Shown: one piece after another, positions 24,297 through 33,858 of the stretch | Position numbering within the stretch: position 1 is the stretch's first letter | How the letters are laid out: each line of letters begins with the position of its first letter | NCBI GenBank assembly: GCA_036960845.1 | Contig: JBALWN010000001.1 | Coordinates: forward strand, 186,001-250,000 | From: Kiloniella sp036960845 | Lineage (GTDB): Bacteria > Pseudomonadota > Alphaproteobacteria > Kiloniellales > Kiloniellaceae | Length of the DNA stretch: 64,000 bases | Reading direction: 5' to 3' | Program-made: the position numbers and the translations under genes | The notes under the pieces: model-generated | Database searches by the model: none | Told to the model about the DNA's origin: nothing | Seen by the model: the letters and a program-made list of their open reading frames with translations, nothing else

Positions 24297-27200
24297 CTAT
24301 GAAGAAACCATGTTTTTGAGCTGACGATTAGCAACCGCTAACATGGCGTAATCAGGCTTACCCGCGGCGTTAAGTTCTGCCAAGATTTGCTCTGTCCGAT
24401 TAACCAATGGTTTTTTCGATTCAGCCCATTCCTTGATTGCAGCCTCAACACGGTCAACTTTACCCGCGTCCTCAAGAACACGTGCCGTAAGCTCTCCCTG
24501 ATGGCCATAGAGATCATCCACAATGGCTGTAACAGCGAGTTTATCCCATGCAGATTCGCTTGGAAGGCGACCTGCAGCACCACGTAGCCAGTCAAAGCCA
24601 TAACGTTCCCCAATGGAGAAGTAAGTGCTCCCAACTGTATCCACTGGCATTTTAAGGGTTTGTGCAAGACGAACAATATCACAAGCTGGCGTCAACAGGC
24701 GTAAACCTGCGATCCGTTTTGCTATGTCAGCAGGCACACCTTGCTTGGTAAAGCCCTTGATTTTTTCTTTGAGAAGTTCGGTGTTCTCTTTGGAAAGAAG
24801 TTTCTCCAAATGATCAGAGATCGTCGATACTTCCTTCACATAAGACCCGACTTCCTTACTGATATCCAAAGGATGTGTACCGTGGCGAAGGAACCAAACG
24901 GTGCCTTGCTCAATCAATCGACCACATTCAGCCAGCAATACAGCCTGTAAAGAAGCAGGTGCTTTATTATCCAGACCTTCGATCTGCGCAAACAAGGCAT
25001 CCATTCCAAAGACCTCACGGGCAATGGTATAAGCCCGAGCGATATCACACGCTGCCATACCGGTTTTTTCTTGAACCTCATAGGCAAAGATAAGGCCGAC
25101 GCGATTGACCATGTCATTGGTAACCGCAGTCGCGATTATTTCCCGACGTAGACGGTGTTGCCCAATTTGACTTGCGAACTTCTTACGCAGTGGGGTCGGG
25201 AAATAGTCGATAAGCGTATCTTCCATATAAGGATCATCAGGAAGATTAGATAATAAGAGCTCATCATAAAGCGCAATCTTGCTATAAGACATCAGCGTAG
25301 CAAGTTCTGGCCTTTCAAAGCCCACCCCCTGCTTCATACGCTCCATAACCATTTCATCATCCGGGAGGAATTCAATGGCTCTGTTGAGGAGATCTTTCTT
25401 TTCCAGAGATCGCATATAGCGTGCGATACGATCAAGAAGGCGCCCACCGATATTTGCAGTAACTGAAATCGCCTGACTTTGCAGATAGTTATCGCGAAGA
25501 ACCTGCTCACCAACTTCATCGGTCATGCTTTCAAGCAACTTGTCACGCTGTTTACGTGTCATATCGCCATCGGCTTCTACAGCACCCAATAGAATCTTAA
25601 TATTGACCTCGTGATCAGAACAATCGACCCCAGCGGAGTTATCAACGAAATCAGCGTTAACACGACCACCTTTTTGAGCAAACTCGATACGTCCCTGATG
25701 GGTCATTCCGAGATTGGCGCCTTCACCGATTACCTTACAACGAAGCTGTTTACCATTGATACGCATGGCATCATTGGCACGATCACCTGCCTCACCATGA
25801 GTTTCGCCAGACTGCTTAACGTAGGTGCCGATGCCACCAAACCAAAGGAGCTCAGCTTCTGACTTCAACATCGCCCGCATCAAATCTATCGGAGCCAATT
25901 CGTCCTCAGTGATATCAAAAAGGGATTTCATTTCCTTACTGATCTTCAGCGATTTAGCCTTGCGATCAAAGATACCGCCCCCTTTGGAAATCAGTTTGGC
26001 ATTGTAATCTGTCCAGGATGATCGGGGCAGATCAAACAGGCGTTGGCGTTCAACAAAAGTTTTTGCAACATCCGGATCTGGATCAACAAAAATATGTAAG
26101 TGATTAAAAGCTCCGACTAGCTTGGTTTGCTCTGATAACAACATACCGTTGCCGAAAACATCGCCAGACATATCCCCGACACCGATTGCGGTGAAAGGTT
26201 CATTTTGAATATCTTTACCGATCTCTCGGAAGTGACGTTTAACAGATTCCCAAGCACCCTTGGCTGTAATACCCATTTTTTTGTGGTCATAACCAGCTGA
26301 TCCACCCGAGGCAAAAGCATCATCCAGCCAAAATCCATAATCGGCAGAAACACCATTGGCAATATCCGAGAAAGTCGCTGTCCCCTTATCTGCTGCAACA
26401 ACAAGATAAGGATCATCACCATCACGTCGAACAACACGCTCAGGTGGCACGACTTCCCCACCGATTAGGTTGTCTGTTATATCGAGCAAACCGCGAATGA
26501 AGGTCTTATAACATTCTATCCCAGCTTCAAGGAAAGCCTCTCGACCATCAGAAGCAGCCGGAGGGTTCTTCATCACAAAGCCGCCCTTGGAGCCGACTGG
26601 GACGATCACAGAGTTTTTAACCTGCTGCGCCTTCACCAAACCGAGAACCTCTGTCCTGAAATCTTCGCGACGATCAGACCAACGAAGGCCACCGCGAGCA
26701 ACAGAACCAAAACGAAGGTGAACCCCTTCTACATCAGGGCTATAAACAAAAATTTCTCGGTAAGGGTTCGGCAGAGGAAGGTCAGTAATTTTTTGCGAGT
26801 TCAGTTTGAAAGAGAGGTATTTTTTAAAGTTACCCTCTTCGTCTTTCTGCAAAAAGTTTGTCCGCAGAGTACATTCGATCACATTTCGGTAACGACGGAT
26901 GATTCTGTCTTCATCCAGATTACTTACCTTTTCCAGTAACGCATTTATCGCCTTGTTAGTATCTAGCGCCAATTGATCATCACGCTCGGTTCCCTTGCCC
27001 ATAAATCGGACAAGAAAAAGGTCAACCAACAGACGGCTGATTTGCGGATTACTGGCGAGAGTTTGTTCCATGTACGCTTGAGAAAACGGAATACGAGCCT
27101 GAAGTAAATACTTACAATAAGCTCTTAGAATAGTAACTTCCCGTACCTTTAAGCCAGCACCAAGTACCAAACGGTTAAAGCCATCATTCTCCATTCGGCC

Positions 27201-29132
27201 ATGCCAGACAGAGGAAAAAGCCTCATGGAATCCTTCGCGTAACTCACTGATGGAAATATCCATTTCATCGGATAAGACCATGTTGAAATCGTGCATCCAC
27301 ACGCTTTCACCCGTTTCTGCCGAGTGGAAGTGATAAGGGATTTCGCTGAGAACCTTCAACCCCATGTTTTCCAACATTGGTAAAACATCCGATAAGGGAA
27401 CAGGGTTATCAGTGAGGTAAATTTTAAAGCGGACTTGTTCAGGATCAGCACCAAGAGGTCGATAAAGGTTCATGGCAAGACCATCACCCTCTAGAGCCTC
27501 TTCTGCCTTTGTTATATCAAAAACGGCATCGTTTTCGTTAAAGTGTTCCTGATAATTTACAGGGAAAGAAGCACCAAGACGACGCATCGTCCGGATACCT
27601 TGCTCTTCTCCACGTCCTTCGATCAAAGCCTCTTCTAAACGATCCTGCCAAGATCTTCCTGCCTCAGCAATTCGGGCTTCTAGTTCCTCGACATCCACAT
27701 CCGGAAGCTGCCCTCGGGTTGTCTTAACGATAAAGTGAACCCGAGCCAGAGCTGTGTCTGACAAATGGGTAAAGAAGGCACTAATCTGACCATTATAGGC
27801 TTTGCAAAGAATGTCGCCTACCGTACGTCTGAGAGCTGTGTCAAAACGGTCTCGGGGGATGTAAGTTAGGCAGGAAATAAAGCGTTCAAAGGGATCCTTA
27901 CGTACAAATAACGCAATACGTCGACGTTCTTGCAGATGCAAAATACCATGAGAAATATCAAAAAGCTCATCTGCCGAAATTTGAAACAGTTCATCGCGAG
28001 GATAGGTATCCAGGATATGCGCGAGGCCCTTACTATCGTGACTTCCCAGCTTGAACCCTGACTTGCTAAGTACTTTCTGTACTTTGTGCCGCAGTAAAGG
28101 AATATCACTTGGTGAACGCGCATAAGCTGCAGACGTTAGAAGTCCGGCAAAGAGGATTTCGCCAATTACTTTCCCCTTATTGTCAAAGCGCTTAACCGCA
28201 ACAGTGTCCATGTGCACAGAACGATGAACCGTTGAACGCCTGTTCGACTTTGTGATACGCAACAGAACTGGCTGTGTCATAAAAGAACGTACTTCAGCCG
28301 GTAGAGATCCAAAATCCCTCAAACCGTCAAAAACATGAACATCAATATCACGAAGTACGCCCAGAGAGTTTGGTTGAACCTTTAAGATTGCGTTGGTGCC
28401 AGTTCCTTCAAATTTGTACTCTCGATAACCAAGGAAAGTAAAATTATCCTGGTTCATCCATTCTAGGAAATCGATCGATTCTAAAATTTCCCCTTCTGAA
28501 AGAGCTGGAGGAGATTTTTTCAGGCCACGGATGACCTCATCCATCTTGCCGAGTATTGGTTGCCAATCATCAACTGCCGCTTTTACATCTTCAAATACGT
28601 TCGACAACTCATGAGCTATTTGACTATGGCTTTCAATGACTTGCTCACTGATTTCGATGTGCAGTAAAGATTCAGTCAGAATTCCTTTACCGCCACCATT
28701 GCAATTAAACGCACTAACTTTGCCTTTACCATCACGTATACAGGTAATTACGGGATGAATAATGAGATGAACTTCAACGTCCAATCTCTCCAATGCCGCT
28801 GTGACAGAATCGACCAGAAATGGCATATCATCATTGAGGACTTCGATAATAGTGTGGGACGACTTCCAGCCATGCTCTTCAGGTCTAGGATTATAAACCT
28901 TTATTTTTGTTTCATTCTCATTACGTTGCTGCAGTAGCCCCCAAAAAGACAAAGCAGACCCAAATAGATTATCGGGTGTCTCCTCTCTCAAATCATCAGG
29001 AGGAACATTTTCGTAAAAGGTCCTTACAAACTGCTCTACCATTGGTGCTTTAGCTGCACTTATTTTTTTATGAACCAGTTCGACTACTTTTTCGATACAT
29101 TCAGATGTCGTGTCGATGCCATGAATGGCCAT
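24297..29132 (-). CDS. gdhB: NAD-specific glutamate dehydrogenase, 180-kDa type
   Basis: Oxidises glutamate to 2-oxoglutarate and ammonia with NAD+, feeding amino-acid carbon to the TCA cycle. 1611 residues, the usual size of the large bacterial enzyme. The long N-terminal part carries ACT-like regulatory modules (LNDDMPFLVDSVTAALERLDVEV near residue 98). The catalytic core near 790-1100 has LRFGSVARGGLRWSDRREDFRTEVLGLVKAQQVKNSVIVPVGSKGGF, DPYLVVAADKGTATFSDIAN and the nucleotide-binding GVGDMSGDVFGNGML. The C-terminal helical domain follows. The symbol is that used for the Pseudomonas homologue. It stands alone; the 556-base region upstream should contain its promoter. Confidence 0.97.
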   Translation of the reverse strand: MAIHGIDTTSECIEKVVELVHKKISAAKAPMVEQFVRTFYENVPPDDLREETPDNLFGSALSFWGLLQQRNENETKIKVYNPRPEEHGWKSSHTIIEVLNDDMPFLVDSVTAALERLDVEVHLIIHPVITCIRDGKGKVSAFNCNGGGKGILTESLLHIEISEQVIESHSQIAHELSNVFEDVKAAVDDWQPILGKMDEVIRGLKKSPPALSEGEILESIDFLEWMNQDNFTFLGYREYKFEGTGTNAILKVQPNSLGVLRDIDVHVFDGLRDFGSLPAEVRSFMTQPVLLRITKSNRRSTVHRSVHMDTVAVKRFDNKGKVIGEILFAGLLTSAAYARSPSDIPLLRHKVQKVLSKSGFKLGSHDSKGLAHILDTYPRDELFQISADELFDISHGILHLQERRRIALFVRKDPFERFISCLTYIPRDRFDTALRRTVGDILCKAYNGQISAFFTHLSDTALARVHFIVKTTRGQLPDVDVEELEARIAEAGRSWQDRLEEALIEGRGEEQGIRTMRRLGASFPVNYQEHFNENDAVFDITKAEEALEGDGLAMNLYRPLGADPEQVRFKIYLTDNPVPLSDVLPMLENMGLKVLSEIPYHFHSAETGESVWMHDFNMVLSDEMDISISELREGFHEAFSSVWHGRMENDGFNRLVLGAGLKVREVTILRAYCKYLLQARIPFSQAYMEQTLASNPQISRLLVDLFLVRFMGKGTERDDQLALDTNKAINALLEKVSNLDEDRIIRRYRNVIECTLRTNFLQKDEEGNFKKYLSFKLNSQKITDLPLPNPYREIFVYSPDVEGVHLRFGSVARGGLRWSDRREDFRTEVLGLVKAQQVKNSVIVPVGSKGGFVMKNPPAASDGREAFLEAGIECYKTFIRGLLDITDNLIGGEVVPPERVVRRDGDDPYLVVAADKGTATFSDIANGVSADYGFWLDDAFASGGSAGYDHKKMGITAKGAWESVKRHFREIGKDIQNEPFTAIGVGDMSGDVFGNGMLLSEQTKLVGAFNHLHIFVDPDPDVAKTFVERQRLFDLPRSSWTDYNAKLISKGGGIFDRKAKSLKISKEMKSLFDITEDELAPIDLMRAMLKSEAELLWFGGIGTYVKQSGETHGEAGDRANDAMRINGKQLRCKVIGEGANLGMTHQGRIEFAQKGGRVNADFVDNSAGVDCSDHEVNIKILLGAVEADGDMTRKQRDKLLESMTDEVGEQVLRDNYLQSQAISVTANIGGRLLDRIARYMRSLEKKDLLNRAIEFLPDDEMVMERMKQGVGFERPELATLMSYSKIALYDELLLSNLPDDPYMEDTLIDYFPTPLRKKFASQIGQHRLRREIIATAVTNDMVNRVGLIFAYEVQEKTGMAACDIARAYTIAREVFGMDALFAQIEGLDNKAPASLQAVLLAECGRLIEQGTVWFLRHGTHPLDISKEVGSYVKEVSTISDHLEKLLSKENTELLKEKIKGFTKQGVPADIAKRIAGLRLLTPACDIVRLAQTLKMPVDTVGSTYFSIGERYGFDWLRGAAGRLPSESAWDKLAVTAIVDDLYGHQGELTARVLEDAGKVDRVEAAIKEWAESKKPLVNRTEQILAELNAAGKPDYAMLAVANRQLKNMVSS

Positions 29133-29688
29133 TGTTCTTTCCTCGGACCGCTGTCGTTTATTAATTATTAGGTTTTTACTCTATTCGACGTCCCCACCCC
29201 AGGTCCGCGCCATAAGACGAAGGACAAATCCACGTTAACCTATTTAGAAATCAATGTTAGTAAAAAATGCGTCGCACATAGGATATTTTTTGAATACTTA
29301 GGAAACAGTAAATTAAATGTAACTTTTTTCCCTCTATAGCTGCGTCCAGAATCAGTTTTAAGAGTTATATAGAAAAACAAAAGTAATTCATCGGAATGAT
29401 CTATTTCTATTATGGGTAAGAACGATCATTTTTTCGATCTGATCTTAGATAGATTCGCATAACAAAAGTTACACTGTTTTTGTCCAGTGTATTTGTAAGC
29501 AGAGGCGATAATTTTAGAGCCAAGAGTTTGAAAATGGCCTGCAGGTTAAATTTCTCAAAAAAGAAGTAATTCCCCCGCACAATGATCACATTTCCAGCAC
29601 AGAGTTAAGTCTTTCTACCCAAAATCACTTGTTAAAATCATCCGGCTAAAAAAATTGGGCCGCTCAAGCTAGCAAGGAAATTGATCAA
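29133..29688. other. Gene-free region upstream of glutamate dehydrogenase
   Basis: AT-rich spacer between two divergent units, with no frame I can support. The promoter of the glutamate dehydrogenase gene must lie here, but no box is convincing. A weak inverted repeat AATGATC/GATCATT (about 29395-29437) followed by Ts is the only structure I see. Confidence 0.5.
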
Positions 29689-29901
29689 ATGCCAAAAGGA
29701 CAAAACTTGCACTCAAAAATCAGACGAGGTAAGGGTATAAGTATGTATCGGATCAATAACGAAACATATGCGCGAATGTTAACGACCACGCGAATGACCC
29801 GCGGCATGAAAATGTCGACGGCGAAAACTATGCCTGCTCGTTTAACTTTACGCCCTATGAGATCCGAAAATGAATGCTCTCGCTCTACAACTTCCATGTA
29901 A
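29689..29901 (+). CDS. Small basic hypothetical protein (doubtful)
   Basis: 70 residues, strongly basic, with many Arg, Lys, Met and Thr. AAGGAA about eleven bases before the ATG is a good ribosome site, and the frame overlaps the next gene's start by 32 bases, which would allow coupling. Against it, the composition is repetitive (TTTRMTRGMKMSTAKTMPARLTLRP), no family is recognisable, and a 73-residue frame on the other strand covers the same bases with a more hydrophobic product. It may be a real small gene, a leader peptide or noise. Confidence 0.3.
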   Translation: MPKGQNLHSKIRRGKGISMYRINNETYARMLTTTRMTRGMKMSTAKTMPARLTLRPMRSENECSRSTTSM

Positions 29902-30205
29902 ATCAACTAACGCCGCAAAACCCGTTAGACTTAATATTTCTCTTGGCCCGCAATCTATTCAGACTGTGATCAGCCTATTGGAAGACCACGGGTATTTAGT
30001 TTCCACAGATATAACTCACCTTCATAAAGAAGACTGTTACAGCCTCTTGATCAATGCAGAGATAGATCCACACTGGATCACCCCCTTTAGCCGCTGGCTC
30101 TTACGCAAAGCGAACCTTACTTCACTTCAAACCGAGTTAGAGGGGCCAGATGGTAAAATTATTGCTCAGTGTATTCTTTATCGTGCGGGTATAAGCAATT
30201 TCTGA
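29870..30205 (+). CDS. Hypothetical protein
   Basis: 111 residues; no family recognised. The sequence has the balanced composition of a folded globular protein (SLGPQSIQTVISLLEDHGYLVSTDITHLHKEDCYSLLINAEIDPHW), with no signal peptide or membrane segment. The predicted pattern is alpha/beta, with a helix at about 30-40 and a C-terminal beta hairpin at EGPDGKIIAQCILYRAG. The start is at best a weak ribosome site. Its 3' end overlaps the end of the convergent secreted-protein gene by 28 bases. Confidence 0.55.
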   Translation: MNALALQLPCKSTNAAKPVRLNISLGPQSIQTVISLLEDHGYLVSTDITHLHKEDCYSLLINAEIDPHWITPFSRWLLRKANLTSLQTELEGPDGKIIAQCILYRAGISNF

Positions 30206-30576
30206 AGCTGAGGGTCGCTCAGGATTTTAGGGCAGCTGCTATTCAGCATGGACAAATAAAGAAACATGTTACCCGATTCAGACTTAAACGCAGCTTTATC
30301 TTCCGCACTCAGACTTTGCCTACGGACCAAACGCGTGAAAGGAGCTTGTAGATTATCGGGTGTGTTTTCCAATGCCAGATCAGCGGCACACAAACAGTGC
30401 TGCTCCATCTTCAGAGCATTTTCAGCTCCAAATTTACGGCCCAATTCAGTAACACAAAAATCGACAGTTTCCTCACGTCCAAGATCACCAAAAGCGTTGG
30501 CCTCTCTCTCAAGCACCCCACCACCAACAACGGTGAACCAAAGAGCAAGTAGAAGTATCCTAGTTAGTGCCATCAT
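30178..30576 (-). CDS. Hypothetical secreted protein with conserved-looking cysteines
   Basis: 132 residues. MMALTRILLLALWFTVVGGGVLEREANAFG is a signal peptide with probable cleavage after ANA (about residue 28). The mature part is helical with Cys at VDFCVTELG, QHCLCAADLAL and NSSCPKIL, an arrangement that could make two disulfides in the periplasm. It slightly resembles the cysteine pattern of the lipoprotein at 12260 (CQC/CLC context and PQ-rich end), but I cannot say they are homologous. Its start overlaps the DUF2842 gene by 17 bases, so it is the second gene of that operon. Confidence 0.72.
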   Translation of the reverse strand: MMALTRILLLALWFTVVGGGVLEREANAFGDLGREETVDFCVTELGRKFGAENALKMEQHCLCAADLALENTPDNLQAPFTRLVRRQSLSAEDKAAFKSESGNMFLYLSMLNSSCPKILSDPQLQKLLIPAR

Positions 30577-30778
30577 TTTCCAGCCGATCTCGCTTACGTT
30601 TTAACCAAAACATTACCTTAATAACCGGATAGATCCAGATCAAACCCACAAAAGGGTAATACAATAGGTGAACGACCGGATGGTCCGGCAACCAGTCAGT
30701 GCCAATTGTGATTACCAAAGCTGCATAAAGGCTTAAAAAGATAAAAAATAATAAATAGCCTATTAGATTCTTAATCAC
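30560..30778 (-). CDS. DUF2842 family membrane protein
   Basis: 72 residues with two membrane helices (about 4-25 and 38-60) and a C-terminal basic tail KRKRDRLENDGTN. The pattern TDWLPDHPVVHLLYYPFVGLIWIYPVIKVMFWL agrees with DUF2842, a small family almost limited to alphaproteobacteria. Function unknown. First gene of an overlapping two-gene operon. Confidence 0.82.
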   Translation of the reverse strand: MIKNLIGYLLFFIFLSLYAALVITIGTDWLPDHPVVHLLYYPFVGLIWIYPVIKVMFWLKRKRDRLENDGTN

Positions 30779-31133
30779 AGCTTACCGCCCTCATATCTGC
30801 TTAACCTACGTTCTTATGTATCTATATGATGATCTCAACCAAACCATGACAGCCTAAACATAGATCCGAGATGAAACACAAAGAAAATCTTCCCAGCAAT
30901 TTTACTAGAAAGTCATAACACCATAAGAAAAAATATTGATCGCTTAAAGCTTTTCCCTAAAGTTCTCATCCATTATTAAGCCTCATGAAAAACATAGACC
31001 ATACAACGGTACACTCATAGGCAACTCAAGAAATTTTCAAATACTTAGAATGAAGCACGTGAGGTAAAAAAACAGTCCGACACAAAAGAAAATACCGTAG
31101 GGAGAAACTTGTTGTTTAATAGCGTTAGAAACG
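30779..31133. other. Gene-free region before tRNA-Gly
   Basis: 355 AT-rich bases between the DUF2842 start and the tRNA terminator. The DUF2842 promoter must be here. I see no frame, repeat or stem that I would report. Confidence 0.5.
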
Positions 31134-31155
31134 AAAAAACCCAGCCGAAGCTGGG
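31134..31155 (-). terminator. Terminator of tRNA-Gly
   Basis: On the minus strand CCCAGC, loop TTCG, GCTGGG, then TTTTTT (plus-strand stem arms 31140-31145 and 31150-31155, A-run 31134-31139). It ends the tRNA transcript 18 bases after its CCA. Confidence 0.93.
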
Positions 31156-31172
31156 TCATTTTCATCAAACAC

Positions 31173-31247
31173 TGGAGCGGGCGATGAGATTCGAACTCAC
31201 GACATTCTCGTTGGCAACGAGATGCTCTACCACTGAGCTACGCCCGC
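31173..31247 (-). tRNA. tRNA-Gly (anticodon GCC)
   Basis: The minus strand gives acceptor GCGGGCG paired with CGCCCGC, D-arm GCTC-AGTGGTA-GAGC, anticodon arm TCTCG-TTGCCAA-CGAGA with anticodon GCC, and T-arm GTGAG-TTCGAAT-CTCAT. The discriminator is T and CCA is encoded. All stems pair fully. It is a single tRNA with its own terminator. Confidence 0.98.
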
Positions 31248-31441
31248 GTTCACTGTGTTGATGGAGGGGTATTTACGCCACGGTGTTTGACATTGCAAGG
31301 GCTTTTTTTACAAAAAAAGTAATGTTCAGGTTTCTTACTTGATTCTTATCTGCTGCAAAGGCTAAAAAATTCAACAAGGCTATGGGTTCAAAGGAATTTA
31401 AGATCCCAGAGGAATTTTGCATCTGGCAAAGGCACAATACT

Positions 31442-31975
31442 ATGAATAACCAAACACCTGCTACTCCCGAACACCTTATAGAGAAGCTTTCTACTCTCGG
31501 AATCGAAACGACGACACTTACGCACCCCGCTGTCTATACAGTAGAAGAATCCAAAGCGCACCGTGGCGATCTTTCAGGAGCACATACAAAAAATCTTTTT
31601 CTTCGAAACAAAAAGGGAAAGATGTGGCTGCTGGTATGTATGGAAGACAGGAAAATTGATATCAAACTGCTCGGGAAAGCACTCGGTGCCGGAAAGTTAT
31701 CTTTTGGGTCCGCTGATCGGTTGATGGAGTTCCTCGGAATTGAGCCTGGATCGGTGTCACCCTTTTGCGCAATCAATGACACATCAGGCCAAGTTAAAGT
31801 CATTTTAGATTCATATATGATGACACTGTCGCCAATTAACGCCCACCCCCTTACAAATACGATGACTACCGCTATAGCCCCTAATGATCTGGTACATTTT
31901 CTTCAATCCATAGACCATCAGCCTGAAGAGCTGGATATGGATAATCTTAAAGAACTTGTGCCTTTGGCAGAGTGA
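31442..31975 (+). CDS. proX: Prolyl-tRNA deacylase (YbaK/ProX family)
   Basis: A free-standing editing enzyme that hydrolyses alanyl-tRNA(Pro) and related mischarged tRNAs. 177 residues from the ATG at 31442, which has AAAGG at about twelve bases; the in-frame ATG at 31382 would add 20 residues outside the family. Seen: HPAVYTVEESKAHRGDLSGAHTKNLFLRNKKGKMWLLV with the conserved Lys-Asn-Leu-Phe-Leu, GKLSFGSADRLMEFLGIEPGSVSPF with the GxxxP loop, and HPLTNTMTTAI. It is a common member of the conserved gene group with thioredoxin, LON-domain and Trm112 genes in alphaproteobacteria. Confidence 0.92.
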   Translation: MNNQTPATPEHLIEKLSTLGIETTTLTHPAVYTVEESKAHRGDLSGAHTKNLFLRNKKGKMWLLVCMEDRKIDIKLLGKALGAGKLSFGSADRLMEFLGIEPGSVSPFCAINDTSGQVKVILDSYMMTLSPINAHPLTNTMTTAIAPNDLVHFLQSIDHQPEELDMDNLKELVPLAE

Positions 31976-32012
31976 CCCCTTGCAGTAAAAGCAATTCAAC
32001 CTCATCTTGTGC

Positions 32013-32072
32013 AGTGAAGGTTTCACTTGTGACCTAGGCTTGAATATTACATCCCAGTTTCCCAATCTGGGA
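32013..32072 (+). terminator. Two small hairpins between proX and cnoX
   Basis: AGTGAA/TTCACT (32013-32018 with 32022-32027) and TCCCAG/CTGGGA (32052-32057 with 32067-32072, loop TTTCCCAAT). ACACACTTTTTAAAA follows the second. It may be a weak terminator of proX or part of the cnoX leader. Confidence 0.35.
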
Positions 32073-32087
32073 CACACTTTTTAAAAT

Positions 32088-33017
32088 ATGGACACTGGCA
32101 TTATGGAAGAACTCATCGGCACCTCATCTGAACAGCCTACGGATTTAATCAAAGATTCAAATCAGCAGGACTTCGCCAAAGACGTCGTGGAAACGTCTAT
32201 GAACCAGCCTGTTCTGGTTGATTTTTGGGCGCCGTGGTGTGGGCCTTGTAAACAGATGATGCCCGCCCTGGAAAGTGCTGTTCTGGTTGCGAAGGGCTCT
32301 GTGAAACTGGTCAAAGTCAACATCGATGAGAACCAGATGCTCGCCTCGCAATTACAAGTTAAATCTGTTCCAACCGTCTACGCCTTTTTCCAGGGGCAGC
32401 CCGTCGACGGATTTAACGGTGCTCTTCCGCCAAGTGAGATCAAAAAATTTATCGACACACTGGTAGAGAAAACAGGTGGTGCTAAAAAAGATCCTGTTGC
32501 CGATGCCCTTGAGCAAGCCGCACTCGTACAAGAAAACCAGGATTATATGGCTGCAATGTCTATTTATAGTCAAATCCTGGAACATTTCTCCGATAACGAA
32601 CCTGCCCTCATTGGTATGCTTGAGTGTCAACTTTTATCAGATATGACAGAAGAAGCTCAGGCCCTTTTTGATCAACTCCCTGAGGACCTGAAGACCAAAC
32701 CAGAATTTTCTGCTATCATTACCAAACTAGAATTAGCCGCACAAAGCCTGGACAATGATGAGGTTCTGGAACTGAGAAGAAAGATAGAATTAGATCAAAC
32801 AGATAACCAAGCTAGATTTGAATTATCATTGGCACTACAAGCAGCAGGAAATCACGAAGAAGCTGCTGACCACTTGCTATACATTATTAAAAACGATCGC
32901 AGCTGGAACGACGATGGTGCTCGCCACCAGCTTCTTCAATTTTTCGAAGCTTGGGGCATGACCGATCCGATGACAATAAAAGCCCGCAGCAAACTTTCCT
33001 CCCTTCTATTTTGTTAA
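32088..33017 (+). CDS. cnoX: Thioredoxin-TPR co-chaperone (CnoX/YbbN family)
   Basis: 309 residues: an N-terminal thioredoxin domain (about 25-130) with active-site WAPWCGPCK (Cys51, Cys54) and the cis-Pro in KSVPTVYAFF, followed by TPR-like helical repeats to the C-terminus. CnoX protects unfolded proteins under oxidative chlorine stress and hands them to chaperones. E. coli CnoX lacks the first Cys, but alphaproteobacterial proteins such as that of Caulobacter keep CxxC, as here, so redox activity is likely. An ATG at 32103 is an alternative start. It is the first gene of a run cnoX, LON-domain, trm112, DUF971. Confidence 0.9.
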   Translation: MDTGIMEELIGTSSEQPTDLIKDSNQQDFAKDVVETSMNQPVLVDFWAPWCGPCKQMMPALESAVLVAKGSVKLVKVNIDENQMLASQLQVKSVPTVYAFFQGQPVDGFNGALPPSEIKKFIDTLVEKTGGAKKDPVADALEQAALVQENQDYMAAMSIYSQILEHFSDNEPALIGMLECQLLSDMTEEAQALFDQLPEDLKTKPEFSAIITKLELAAQSLDNDEVLELRRKIELDQTDNQARFELSLALQAAGNHEEAADHLLYIIKNDRSWNDDGARHQLLQFFEAWGMTDPMTIKARSKLSSLLFC

Positions 33018-33136
33018 GGAGCCAGTCTGTCCGATTTAAGACCCTCTGAGGCCAGACAGGTGGCAGCCAAGCCGTCAGATTCCAAACTGCCGGATTAAAG
33101 GTATTAACTGCGCTATATCAGTATTTTTAACTAGGA

Positions 33137-33802
33137 ATGAAAATGACAGGTGGTATCTTCGATCTAAATTTTGATGAGCTTCCCTTGGGGATACCCCTCT
33201 TTCCCTTAAGCGGGGCTCTCCTCCTGCCTGGCGGTACATTACCCCTCAATATCTTTGAACCGAGATACCTGACAATGATAGACCGGGCACTTGGTCAATC
33301 ACGATGTATTGGCATGATTCAACCGAACCAAACCACAGAAGATGAGGGAACAGCCCCTCTCTATAAAACCGGGTGCCTTGGCCGCATAACATCCTTCATG
33401 GAAACGGATGACGGTCGATATATTATCTCTCTACAAGGCGTGATCCGGTTTTCTATTAACCGGGAAGACACCAACCACTTTGGTTATAGGGATGCGATTT
33501 GTAATTACAGTAACTTTCGCAGGGACATGGAAGAAGCCGAAACAGATGATCTTGATCGTAATAAACTTCTCCGTAGCCTCCAGGCCTATTTTGATTTGAA
33601 TTCGATCAATGCAGACTGGAAAGCCATCGAACATACGAGTAACCATCGGCTCGTGAACACACTTGCGATGATTTGCCCCTTTTCTGCCGCTGAAAAGCAA
33701 GCGATACTAGAAGCAGAAACTTTGGTAGAACGCGCGAATATCATGGAAACAATTATGGATATGGCAGTTCATCAAAAAAATCAGAGTTTTGCGCGGCAAT
33801 AA
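33137..33802 (+). CDS. LON peptidase substrate-binding-domain protein
   Basis: 221 residues that are a free-standing Lon N-terminal domain with no AAA or protease part. IPLFPLSGALLLPGGTLPLNIFEPRYLTMIDRAL is the family signature, followed by GCLGRITSFMETDDGRYIISLQGVIRF. Possible roles are binding of unfolded proteins or regulation of proteolysis; neither is shown. It normally follows the thioredoxin/TPR gene in alphaproteobacteria. The 119-base gap before it contains an imperfect inverted repeat (CCAGTCTGTCC near 33022 with GGCCAGACAGG near 33052) of unknown role. Confidence 0.93.
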   Translation: MKMTGGIFDLNFDELPLGIPLFPLSGALLLPGGTLPLNIFEPRYLTMIDRALGQSRCIGMIQPNQTTEDEGTAPLYKTGCLGRITSFMETDDGRYIISLQGVIRFSINREDTNHFGYRDAICNYSNFRRDMEEAETDDLDRNKLLRSLQAYFDLNSINADWKAIEHTSNHRLVNTLAMICPFSAAEKQAILEAETLVERANIMETIMDMAVHQKNQSFARQ

Positions 33803-33858
33803 TACCAGCATCAATGCATGCCCTATTAATAGAATACAGTTTATAAGATGGAAACAAC

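Noticed and set aside
29395..29437. AATGATC/GATCATT followed by Ts
   Set aside because: AT-rich stem too weak for a terminator and no gene ends next to it.
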